Assembly (NCBI GenBank): GCA_903940375.1
Contig: CAJAKT010000389.1
Location: 1 to 11,989 of the forward strand
Source of the DNA: an uncultured bacterium
GTDB lineage: Bacteria; Actinomycetota; Actinomycetes; S36-B12
Direction of reading: 5' to 3'
Length of the DNA stretch: 11,989 bases
Shown in pieces: positions 1-6,030 of the stretch (the stretch's first letter is position 1; every line of letters begins with the position of its first letter). A program made the translations under genes and the position numbers. Below the pieces are notes generated by a model. The model did no database searches. It was not told the origin of the DNA and saw only the letters and a program-made list of their open reading frames with translations.

Positions 1-1161
1 CCGCCAGCGCAGCCTCATGTCCTGCTTGGTCCGCCTCCACAGCTCGTCGCGGAGTTCGCGAGCAGTCATGTCCGGATTCTCGCGTGTCGCCTCGATCACG
101 GTGACCACGGCTTGCACCGCCGCATCCGTCGGCAGTTCGCGCTCCACGCTCTCCGGCACCGGTGGCGGCGAGTCCGCCCGGACCGCCAGAGCGTCCAGAT
201 CACCCAGCACACGCGCACCCGTCGCGCGAATACCGTCGACGCTCCGTGCACCATGCTCGGCCGCCGAATCCAGAGCCCACCCGGGCGTGTGCAGGCGTGG
301 CTCATCGGGCTCGGGCTCGCGGCCTTCGACCATGCCAAGAGCCACCCCACGACGGACGTACTTCACGTACTCGTCCCACGTGAGCTCGGTCTTGACACGC
401 TTGTTCAGCCCGATGAGGAACGCGGCTTCGGCAGCCGTCATCGACCGGTTCGAGGTCAGGTTCATCCGTGACACGAGAACCTCTTCGGGGACATCAAGCA
501 ACTGCGCGAATGTGCGGAACTGCGCGCTCAGATCCGCTCCGTCCAGGACCAGCACCGACACGTTCTCGGGGCCGACCGCTTCCGTCCAGCGCGACACTAC
601 GGCTGCATGATCGTTGCGACGCCAGAATGACGGCGTCATCTTGCCCCCTGGGGCATCGAAGGCATTGTGCAGCCACTTGTCATAGTCGGCTACGAGTCCG
701 TACTTGAGGTACTGCTGCCACGACGAGGGCAGCAGCCGACCGAGGTTGCGCAACGTGATCACGACATGCACCCGCTCGCGCCCGAAGTCACCAGCAACCC
801 GCGCCGCGGTCTCCGCTGTTCCTTCACAGAAGAACTCGCTGCTCACCGCGACCCGGCCCGCGTGACCCGTTACCTGCCCGACCAGCCAGTCGTAGACCTC
901 GATGTCGTAGGACTCGCCGCCCCTGTCCTTCCAGCCCCACGTCTTCTCGTTGACCGCGAGCGCCGATCGGTGCTGGGCCTTGCGCTTGCCGGGATACAGG
1001 ACTCCGGCTTTCCGCAGTTCGGGGCGCGCATCAGCCAGCGCCGCCTGAATCGCGGTCGTGCCCGTCTTGTGGACCCCGACATGGAGCAGCACGCCATTCC
1101 CGGGCAGCGCGGGAACCTGCTCGAACAGGCGTCGCGCGTCAGGCTCTGCGGTCGACGTCAT
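1..1161 (-). CDS. Sulfotransferase-like P-loop protein, 3' end cut by the window edge
   Basis: The frame is open from an ATG at 1161 to the left edge (387 codons, no stop), so the C-terminus is missing. Near the N-terminus (residues 27-39) is HVGVHKTGTTAIQ, which matches the 5'-phosphosulfate loop of PAPS-dependent sulfotransferases (H-x-G-x-x-K-T-G-T-T). Residues 131-149 read VHVVITLRN followed by a Ser-Ser-Trp, which fits the 3'-phosphate-binding Arg/Ser motif of the same fold. In known members these bind the nucleotide of the sulfate donor and transfer sulfate to a sugar or other hydroxyl. No signal peptide or membrane segment is visible, so it should be cytoplasmic. The start lies 11 bases past the stop of the ABC subunit at 1172-1996, so it is probably the third gene of the exporter operon. 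The acceptor is unknown. About 190 residues after the second motif are not assigned. The fold is well supported; actual sulfotransfer is inferred. Confidence 0.8.
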   Translation of the reverse strand, partial: MTSTAEPDARRLFEQVPALPGNGVLLHVGVHKTGTTAIQAALADARPELRKAGVLYPGKRKAQHRSALAVNEKTWGWKDRGGESYDIEVYDWLVGQVTGHAGRVAVSSEFFCEGTAETAARVAGDFGRERVHVVITLRNLGRLLPSSWQQYLKYGLVADYDKWLHNAFDAPGGKMTPSFWRRNDHAAVVSRWTEAVGPENVSVLVLDGADLSAQFRTFAQLLDVPEEVLVSRMNLTSNRSMTAAEAAFLIGLNKRVKTELTWDEYVKYVRRGVALGMVEGREPEPDEPRLHTPGWALDSAAEHGARSVDGIRATGARVLGDLDALAVRADSPPPVPESVERELPTDAAVQAVVTVIEATRENPDMTARELRDELWRRTKQDMRLRWR

Positions 1162-1171
1162 GGATGCCAGC

Positions 1172-1996
1172 CTAGACGAGGTCCTCGTCGTCATCGTCGT
1201 CCGATTCCTCGACGATGAAGTGGACCTGGTCCTTCGGCGGCTCGATCAGTTTGAGTCGATCGAGCGCGTCGGCCACGGTTGTCTGGGCGACGATGGTTCC
1301 CGAGTCGAGCAGGAGGGCACGGTCACAGAATCGGATGAGTTCACTGGGCTTGTCCGAGGCCACGAGGAACGTGACGCCATCGGCCTTCATCTCCTCGACG
1401 ATGTCCCAGCACTCACGCATGAAATCGGGCTGCCCGACCACCAGAGCCCCTGCGATCGCGAAGGCACGCGCTTCGGTCGCCATCGCGATCGACCACGCCA
1501 GCCGGCCTCGCACGGCACGCGACGTATCGCCGAGGTACTTGTCGAGAATCTTCTGCACATTGGCCCGCTCGGCGATCGCCGGGAGCCGCGCGGCGATCTC
1601 GTCGGGCAGCATCCCCAGCAGGCCGGCAACCAGGTAGATGTTCTGCCTGACGGTGTAGCCACGACTGAGTGCGCCGCCGAGGTTCATCACGGGGATCACC
1701 GGACAGCTACGCCGAACCGTGCCCTCATCCGGGATCAGGGTTCCCGCGGCCAGGCGGAGGAGCTGCTCTCGTCCCGAGCCCTGATGACCGACCACGGCGA
1801 CGGACTCCCCTGGTGTCACGGCGAAGGATGCCTCCCGCAGGAACCACACCTCCTCGCGGGACACCTCTCCCGCGATGCGACGGATGCGCTGCTTTCGCTT
1901 GGAGCCGTGCCGACGCTCCCTCTTGGGCAGCCGCACGCCGGCGCCGTCGAAGGCCACCACGGAGCCCAAGTCCGGCGTGATCACGATGCGGGCCAT
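1172..1996 (-). CDS. TagH-like ABC transporter nucleotide-binding subunit with degenerate ATPase motifs
   Basis: This 274-residue protein aligns along its length with the ATPase subunits of teichoic acid/polysaccharide exporters (TagH, KpsT, Wzt). It keeps the family frame: the strand before the P-loop (residues 63-70), NLGGALSRGYTVRQNIYLV at about 105-123, and the FCDRALLLDSGTI strand near 223-235. The catalytic residues are replaced. Walker A reads GHQGSGRE (70-77), so Lys is Arg and Ser/Thr is Glu. The signature SSGM is SRAV (159-162). The Walker B Asp-Glu is Ala-Gly (182-183) and the following GD is GQ (188-189). The H-loop His is Asp (215). I checked these against the bases, and the frame is intact. 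The tail is acidic (about 264-272). The ATG at 1996 follows the permease stop by one base and has a strong AAGGAGG. It probably cannot hydrolyse ATP alone and may be a structural or regulatory partner of another ATPase. Family assignment is firm; function is open. Confidence 0.88.
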   Translation of the reverse strand: MARIVITPDLGSVVAFDGAGVRLPKRERRHGSKRKQRIRRIAGEVSREEVWFLREASFAVTPGESVAVVGHQGSGREQLLRLAAGTLIPDEGTVRRSCPVIPVMNLGGALSRGYTVRQNIYLVAGLLGMLPDEIAARLPAIAERANVQKILDKYLGDTSRAVRGRLAWSIAMATEARAFAIAGALVVGQPDFMRECWDIVEEMKADGVTFLVASDKPSELIRFCDRALLLDSGTIVAQTTVADALDRLKLIEPPKDQVHFIVEESDDDDDEDLV

Positions 1997-1997
1997 G

Positions 1998-2771
1998 TCA
2001 CGCCTCCTTCAGGATGCGCGGCTCAAGCCGGCGGAAGGTGAAATAGCCGATCACGAAGATGATGAGGCAGATGGCAAGCGACACCGCGAACTCGAAGCTC
2101 GACTCGTGCTCCTCCGGCCACCACGCCACGCGGTACAGCCCGAGAGGCGCAACGAGCGGGTTCAGCGCTGCGTACGGTCGGATGCCGGGCGGGATGTTCG
2201 AGATCGAGTAGAGCACCGGAGTGAGGTAGAACATCGCCCGCATGACGATGCGGACGATGCGCGCAAGGTCGGGGATCACCACCGCCCATGAGGAGATCAG
2301 CAGGCCCAGTCCGTACATCAGGATGAACTGCAGGGCGATGCCCAGCGGGAAGAGCACGATGAGCGGCCCCGGCCACGATCGCGTCAGGACCATTGCCACG
2401 ACGATCACCGGCAACGACAGGATGAACTCCATCATCGTCACGATCAGAACACGCAGCACCCACATCTGCGTCGGCAACAGGCTGACGCGCAGCTGACCGC
2501 GGTTCTTCTGGAAGACCCGCGCCATGGAGGAGATGCCCTTGGTGAACCACCACCACGGCAGGATCGCGATCGAGAGGAACAGCAGATACGGCTGAAGCCC
2601 GAGCTTGCGGGGGCCGAGGAGCATGGAGAACACGAACCACAGGACGATCGCCATGCCGAGCGGCTCGATGATCGTCCACAGGTACCCGAGTCGGAACTTG
2701 GTGTACTGAGTCTGCAGGTCCCTCAGGACGAGGAGCCGCAACACCTGACGGTGCTGCCAGAGGGTTCGCAC
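1998..2771 (-). CDS. ABC-2 type polysaccharide/teichoic acid export permease (TagG/KpsM/Wzm family)
   Basis: This is a 257-residue integral membrane protein, the usual length for the family. It has six likely membrane segments at about 31-53, 61-77, 103-130, 136-163, 177-192 and 227-247. Before the first segment is the hallmark amphipathic stretch RDLQTQYTKFRLGYLW (17-32), and later come MFYLTPVLY (180-188) and LNPL (203-206), all typical of the ABC2_membrane family. Such permeases form a dimer that moves undecaprenyl-linked polymer across the cytoplasmic membrane, driven by a TagH/KpsT-type ATPase. The next gene, one base downstream, encodes a TagH-like subunit whose ATPase motifs are lost, so the energy source for this permease is unclear from the window. 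The start is GTG at 2771. An in-frame stop lies six codons upstream and no other start lies between. No clear Shine-Dalgarno is seen; a TATCGT 7 bases before the GTG would fit a leaderless transcript, which is speculative. Confidence 0.94.
   Translation of the reverse strand: MRTLWQHRQVLRLLVLRDLQTQYTKFRLGYLWTIIEPLGMAIVLWFVFSMLLGPRKLGLQPYLLFLSIAILPWWWFTKGISSMARVFQKNRGQLRVSLLPTQMWVLRVLIVTMMEFILSLPVIVVAMVLTRSWPGPLIVLFPLGIALQFILMYGLGLLISSWAVVIPDLARIVRIVMRAMFYLTPVLYSISNIPPGIRPYAALNPLVAPLGLYRVAWWPEEHESSFEFAVSLAICLIIFVIGYFTFRRLEPRILKEA
2003..2009 (-). promoter_or_regulatory. Strong Shine-Dalgarno for the TagH-like subunit
   Basis: AAGGAGG on the minus strand lies inside the last codons of the permease gene, six bases before the ATG at 1996. 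It fixes the start of the TagH-like subunit and implies that this subunit is well translated despite its degenerate motifs. Confidence 0.8.
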
Positions 2772-2866
2772 GCTGGTTACGATAGGTCACGCCCGAGATC
2801 CCCCCGCCATGTGCCACGCGGTCACTCGGGTCAAGGCCCCGAAGAGACGACGAGCAGGCGGAGACA
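2772..2866. promoter_or_regulatory. Divergent intergenic region between the exporter block and the TagF/LicC-like pair
   Basis: These 95 bases separate two divergent starts (GTG at 2771 on the minus strand, GTG at 2867 on the plus strand) and must hold promoters for both unless one is internal. GGTCAC occurs at 2785-2790 and again at 2820-2825, and GGTCA a third time at 2829-2833. CCCGAG at 2792-2797 and CTCGGG at 2825-2830 form an inverted repeat with a 27-base spacer. On the minus strand TATCGT (2779-2784) could be a -10 element, with a start site at or next to the GTG. I could not find a good -35/-10 pair for either direction. The repeats could be an operator or chance. Confidence 0.35.
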
Positions 2867-4132
2867 GTGAGCGAAGCACGGCAGTCGGACGGGGCCATCG
2901 CCCGGTTCACCAAGAAGGCTGCCCGAGCGGCATCGAACCGGCTTCGCCAGTACGGGGCCGGCGAGGCCGATGGCTTCGACATCAGCGACGTCCCCAGTTC
3001 CGACGTGGCGATCTACTTCGCCGACATGCCGCTCAAGCTGTACCAGCTGACCCAGTGGCTGCCGGTGTTCGAGGGCAGATCGGACATGCGCACGATTGTC
3101 GTCGTCCGCAACCGCGAGACCTTCGAGGCCCTCCAGGGGCACACGACCCTGCAGGTGCTCCTGGTGCCGCGATACGAGGACCTGATGGACCTCTACGACC
3201 GCGCGGACTTCCATGCGGTGATCTACGTGAACAACGGCTGGACCAACTTCCAGTCCCTCTCCTTCCAGCAGGCCGTTCACATCCACGTGAACCACGGGGA
3301 GAGCGACAAGATCTGCATGGTGAGCAATCAGGCGAAGGCGTACGACAAGGTCTTCGTCGCGGGCGAGGCAGCCGTGCGCCGGCATGCCGCAGCCCTCGCC
3401 TGGTTCGACCCGACGCACCTGGTGCGCGTGGGTCGACCGCAGCTGGACCTGCCTGTTCCCGCGGCCGTGCCCGCGTTCGCCGGCCCGACCATCACCTACG
3501 CCCCCACCTGGGAAGGCGAGGACGATGCCAACAACTACACGTCCATCGACCGCTACGGGCCGCAGATCATCGCTGCCGCACTCGCCCAGCCCGGTGCCCG
3601 TGTGCTGTACAAGCCGCATCCGCGGGTCGCCGCCTCCCGCGACGCGGGAGTGGCCGCGGGGCATGCCGACATCCTGCGCCAGATGGACCGTGCCACGGCT
3701 GCCGATCCGTCGCGGGGACATGCAGTCCTCATGGACGGCGACGTCCTGGGCGTGATCCGCTCAACCGACCTGATGATCGCCGATGTCTCCAGCGTCAGCC
3801 TCGATCACCTCTACCTGCGACCCGAGGCACCGCTCGTCATCACCGACCGGCGCACCGACAGGCAGCGCCTCCTGGAGGATGCGCCGATTGCCGCCGGTGC
3901 GCATGTCATCGATCAGGGAACGATCGACACCCTGAGTCAGGACCTGTCCTCGATTCTCGCCGACGACGCGCTCCGCAATCGTCGCTACGAACTGCGCGAC
4001 TTCTACTTCGACTCCCTCGCCGAGGGCCAGAGCACCGAACGGTTCTGGAGCGAGCTGTCCGACGCCATCCACCACCACGACGCGGCACTGCGCGACCTCA
4101 GCCGGGTCCGCGTCATCGAGGAGAACGCATGA
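2867..4132 (+). CDS. CDP-glycerol glycerophosphotransferase family protein (TagB/TagF type)
   Basis: This is a 421-residue protein of the Glyphos_transf family, which transfers alditol phosphate (classically glycerol-3-phosphate) from a CDP donor to a lipid-linked sugar or growing teichoic acid at the inner face of the membrane. The conserved landmarks are present and in order: HVNHGESDK (140-148) with the first catalytic-type His at 143, YAPTWEGED (211-219), YKPHPR (248-253) with the second His at 251, and DVSS (306-309). A conserved C-terminal stretch (DHLYLRPEAPLVITDR) follows. It lacks the long N-terminal extension of polymerising TagF and has no membrane segment, so it resembles single-domain TagB-like enzymes. 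The start is GTG at 2867 with GGAG just upstream; the residues before HGESDK support a start near here. Its stop overlaps the next gene's ATG by four bases (ATGA at 4129-4132), so the two are probably co-translated. Whether the donor is CDP-glycerol or another CDP-alditol cannot be read from the sequence. Confidence 0.9.
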   Translation: MSEARQSDGAIARFTKKAARAASNRLRQYGAGEADGFDISDVPSSDVAIYFADMPLKLYQLTQWLPVFEGRSDMRTIVVVRNRETFEALQGHTTLQVLLVPRYEDLMDLYDRADFHAVIYVNNGWTNFQSLSFQQAVHIHVNHGESDKICMVSNQAKAYDKVFVAGEAAVRRHAAALAWFDPTHLVRVGRPQLDLPVPAAVPAFAGPTITYAPTWEGEDDANNYTSIDRYGPQIIAAALAQPGARVLYKPHPRVAASRDAGVAAGHADILRQMDRATAADPSRGHAVLMDGDVLGVIRSTDLMIADVSSVSLDHLYLRPEAPLVITDRRTDRQRLLEDAPIAAGAHVIDQGTIDTLSQDLSSILADDALRNRRYELRDFYFDSLAEGQSTERFWSELSDAIHHHDAALRDLSRVRVIEENA

Positions 4133-4818
4133 CCGTGCAGGCAGTGATCCTTGCGGCCGGAATGGGCACGCGCCTGGGCCGACCCTGGCCCAAGCCGCTC
4201 ACGCCGCTGTCCGACGGGCGCACGATCATGCAGCAGCAGATGGACAATCTGCTGTCGGGCTTCGATGACCTGCGCATCACCACCGTGATCGGCTTCAAGC
4301 TCGAGCTCATCATCGAGGCCTTCCCGAACGTCGGGTACGTCTACAACGAGAGCTACGACCAGACCAACACCAACCGCAGCCTGCTCAAGGCCCTCCGTCA
4401 GTCGACGGACGGCGGCGTGCTGTGGATGAACGGCGACGTCGTCTTCGACCCGCAGGTCTTCGAACGGGTGAAGGACCTCATCGCCGCGGAGCAGTCGTTC
4501 ATCTGCGTGAACACCGCGGTCGTCGGCGAGGAAGAGGTCAAGTACACGGTGGATGCCGACGGCTACGTCGATCGGCTTTCGAAGACCGTGACCGACGCCT
4601 TGGGCGAGTCCGTCGGGATCAACTACGTGAGTGCCGGCGACAAGGCGGACCTGATCGTCCGCCTCGCCGAATGCGAGGACTCCGACTACTTCGAGCGCGG
4701 TATCGAACTGATGATCGAGAAGGACGGCACCCGCGTCGTGCCCTTCGACATTCGCGACCTGTTCGCCGTCGAGGTCGACTTCGAAGAGGACCTCAGCCGG
4801 GCCAACGCCCACCTCTGA
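4129..4818 (+). CDS. LicC-like nucleotidyltransferase (CTP:phosphocholine/sugar-phosphate cytidylyltransferase family)
   Basis: This is a 229-residue GT-A-fold nucleotidyltransferase. The N-terminus carries the NTP-binding signature AVILAAGMGTRLGRPWPKPL (residues 5-24) with the usual Gly-rich loop, Arg and Lys. Then comes an NxSY...NTNRSLLKAL stretch, typical of LicC-type cytidylyltransferases, and a metal-binding-type MNGDVVFD. It ends with a DFEEDLSRA motif usual for this group. Such enzymes make NDP-activated small molecules, for example CDP-choline or NDP-sugars. Its ATG overlaps the stop of the TagB/TagF-type gene, so it most likely makes the donor used by that enzyme or by the TagF-like domain of the fusion protein at 6027-8822. 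It is not of the TagD/GCT family (no HxGH motif) that normally makes CDP-glycerol, so the donor may differ from CDP-glycerol. A much longer open frame continues upstream, but it overlaps the TagB/F gene and has shadow-type composition, so this ATG was chosen. CTP versus other NTP use is inferred. Confidence 0.85.
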   Translation: MTVQAVILAAGMGTRLGRPWPKPLTPLSDGRTIMQQQMDNLLSGFDDLRITTVIGFKLELIIEAFPNVGYVYNESYDQTNTNRSLLKALRQSTDGGVLWMNGDVVFDPQVFERVKDLIAAEQSFICVNTAVVGEEEVKYTVDADGYVDRLSKTVTDALGESVGINYVSAGDKADLIVRLAECEDSDYFERGIELMIEKDGTRVVPFDIRDLFAVEVDFEEDLSRANAHL

Positions 4819-4872
4819 CCCGCTCACCCCAGATCGTTGCCGGGACGAAAGCCGCCTCCGATGCCTGTTCCG
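4819..4872. other. Convergent intergenic gap
   Basis: These 54 bases separate the stop of the LicC-like gene (plus strand) from the stop of the GT4 gene (minus strand). CTCCG near 4855 and CGGAG near 4877 could pair weakly across a loop of about 15 bases, but there is no GC-rich stem with a U-tract, so I do not call a terminator. Nothing else is seen. Confidence 0.4.
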
Positions 4873-6030
4873 TCAGCGGAGCATCGCGGCGAACAGCTGC
4901 TCCCACCGATCGATCACCAGGTCCGCCCGATAGTCGCTGACGGCCGACCGAGCACGCTCGCCGAGCACCGCGCGCTCGGTCGTACTTCCCATGAGTCGGG
5001 ACAGCGCCTCGCCGAGCGCTCCCGGCTCAGCACGAGGCACGATGCGCGCGGCCTCCCCGTCACGTGCCAGCAGGCGCACGCCAGCAGAGCAGTCCGTCGC
5101 CACGCAGGGCAGGCCCATCGCCATCGCCTCGGCCAGTGCGAGGGGCAGCCCCTCCGTCAGGCTCGGCAGGGCAAGGATGCCGGCCCGCCGGAGTTCCGAC
5201 TCCGCATCGGACACCGGTGGCAGGAACTCCACACGGTCGGAACCCACGGGCAGGGCGGCTACGCGGGCACGGAGATCGGCCTCCTCCGGGCCAGAGCCCA
5301 CGAATCGCAGTCGCCAGCCCGGGTGCCGGTCCGCGATCAGGCCCCACGCCTCGACGAGGAATCGCGGTCCCTTCTCCACTGACAGGCGGCCGAGGTACGT
5401 GACGACCCCGGTGCCGTCCTCCCCCGCCGCGACCACCGGTTCGTCCGGCCAGAACGCGAGTGGGTTGGGCAGCCACTGCGTGTTGTTCAGCCCGGCCTGC
5501 CGAAAGCGCTCCGCGTCCTCCGGTGTCAGGAGGGTGAACAGGTCGACGTCGGCGTAGAGCGCCAATGCCCGCGGGAGGTCTCGTCCGGCAGCGGCAGCCT
5601 CGAACGACGAGTGGTACTGCCCCATCACCGCCCAGTTCCCATGCGGCACGTCAGCGAGGTGCTCCATCGCCCATAGCTGTGACGTGACGACGATCCCGGG
5701 CGGTCCATCCGCCAGTACCTCGGCCAGCCGATCAATCGCCACGGCTCGCAGGCGCGCGCGCTGGGCGTTGATCCGTCGATCGGCAGGTGACAACCGGGCC
5801 GTCAGGCCTGACGCAGATGGGGGCGCCGGCCATGGCTCCGGCATCAGGGTGAACCGTCGAAACGCCGGATCGGCAACGTACTCATGGCGCGGCTCATGCG
5901 GTGCGATGCCCACCAGGTCGACGGAGTAGCCGCGCAGGCCCAGGTGCTGGGCCACCACATGCACCACGCGTTGCGCGCCACCGACCTCGTCGATGTTGTT
6001 CGCCATCAGGACGACGCGGGGCCGGCTCAC
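4873..6030 (-). CDS. GT4-family glycosyltransferase
   Basis: This 385-residue protein has a GT-B fold of the Glycos_transf_1 class. The N-terminus (residues 3-30) has a first beta strand and the loop DEVGGAQRVV typical of GT4 acceptor domains. The donor half has YLGRLSVEKG, a GSGPEEADLR strand and helix, and the diagnostic E-x7-E at Glu293 and Glu301 in SLTEGLPLALAE. The family is retaining and uses nucleotide sugars; the sugar cannot be told. The GTG at 6030 was chosen because it overlaps the stop of the upstream gene by four bases (GTGA at 6027-6030), has GGGGGAG five bases before it, and removes 28 arginine-rich unconserved residues that a start at 6114 would add. It is the last gene of the five-gene minus-strand run, and its stop at 4873 faces the plus-strand pair. 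Confidence 0.92.
   Translation of the reverse strand: MSRPRVVLMANNIDEVGGAQRVVHVVAQHLGLRGYSVDLVGIAPHEPRHEYVADPAFRRFTLMPEPWPAPPSASGLTARLSPADRRINAQRARLRAVAIDRLAEVLADGPPGIVVTSQLWAMEHLADVPHGNWAVMGQYHSSFEAAAAGRDLPRALALYADVDLFTLLTPEDAERFRQAGLNNTQWLPNPLAFWPDEPVVAAGEDGTGVVTYLGRLSVEKGPRFLVEAWGLIADRHPGWRLRFVGSGPEEADLRARVAALPVGSDRVEFLPPVSDAESELRRAGILALPSLTEGLPLALAEAMAMGLPCVATDCSAGVRLLARDGEAARIVPRAEPGALGEALSRLMGSTTERAVLGERARSAVSDYRADLVIDRWEQLFAAMLR

Noticed and set aside
1172..1996. Frameshift or sequencing error as the cause of the degenerate ATPase motifs
   Set aside because: The motifs are spread over the gene, the frame is intact throughout, and each substitution was confirmed in the bases while neighbouring conserved residues remain in register.
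1058..2041. Long open frame on the plus strand opposite the TagH-like gene
   Set aside because: It lies antisense to a gene with clear family motifs and its translation is rich in His, Arg and Gly with no recognisable motif, which is typical of shadow frames in high-GC DNA.
2023..2982. Open frame on the minus strand overlapping the permease in another frame
   Set aside because: It overlaps the permease and the start of the TagB/F gene; the translation lacks the hydrophobic pattern and any family motif.
2809..4128. Upstream extension of the LicC-like frame
   Set aside because: It shares bases with the TagB/F gene in another frame and has arginine/proline-rich shadow composition; the nucleotidyltransferase signature begins right after the ATG at 4129.
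4003..4827. Open frame on the minus strand opposite the LicC-like gene
   Set aside because: Antisense to a gene with the NTP-binding signature; the translation is a Val/Asp/His-rich shadow without motifs.
4850..4885. Possible terminator hairpin between the convergent genes
   Set aside because: The CTCCG/CGGAG stem is only five base pairs with a long loop and no U-tract.
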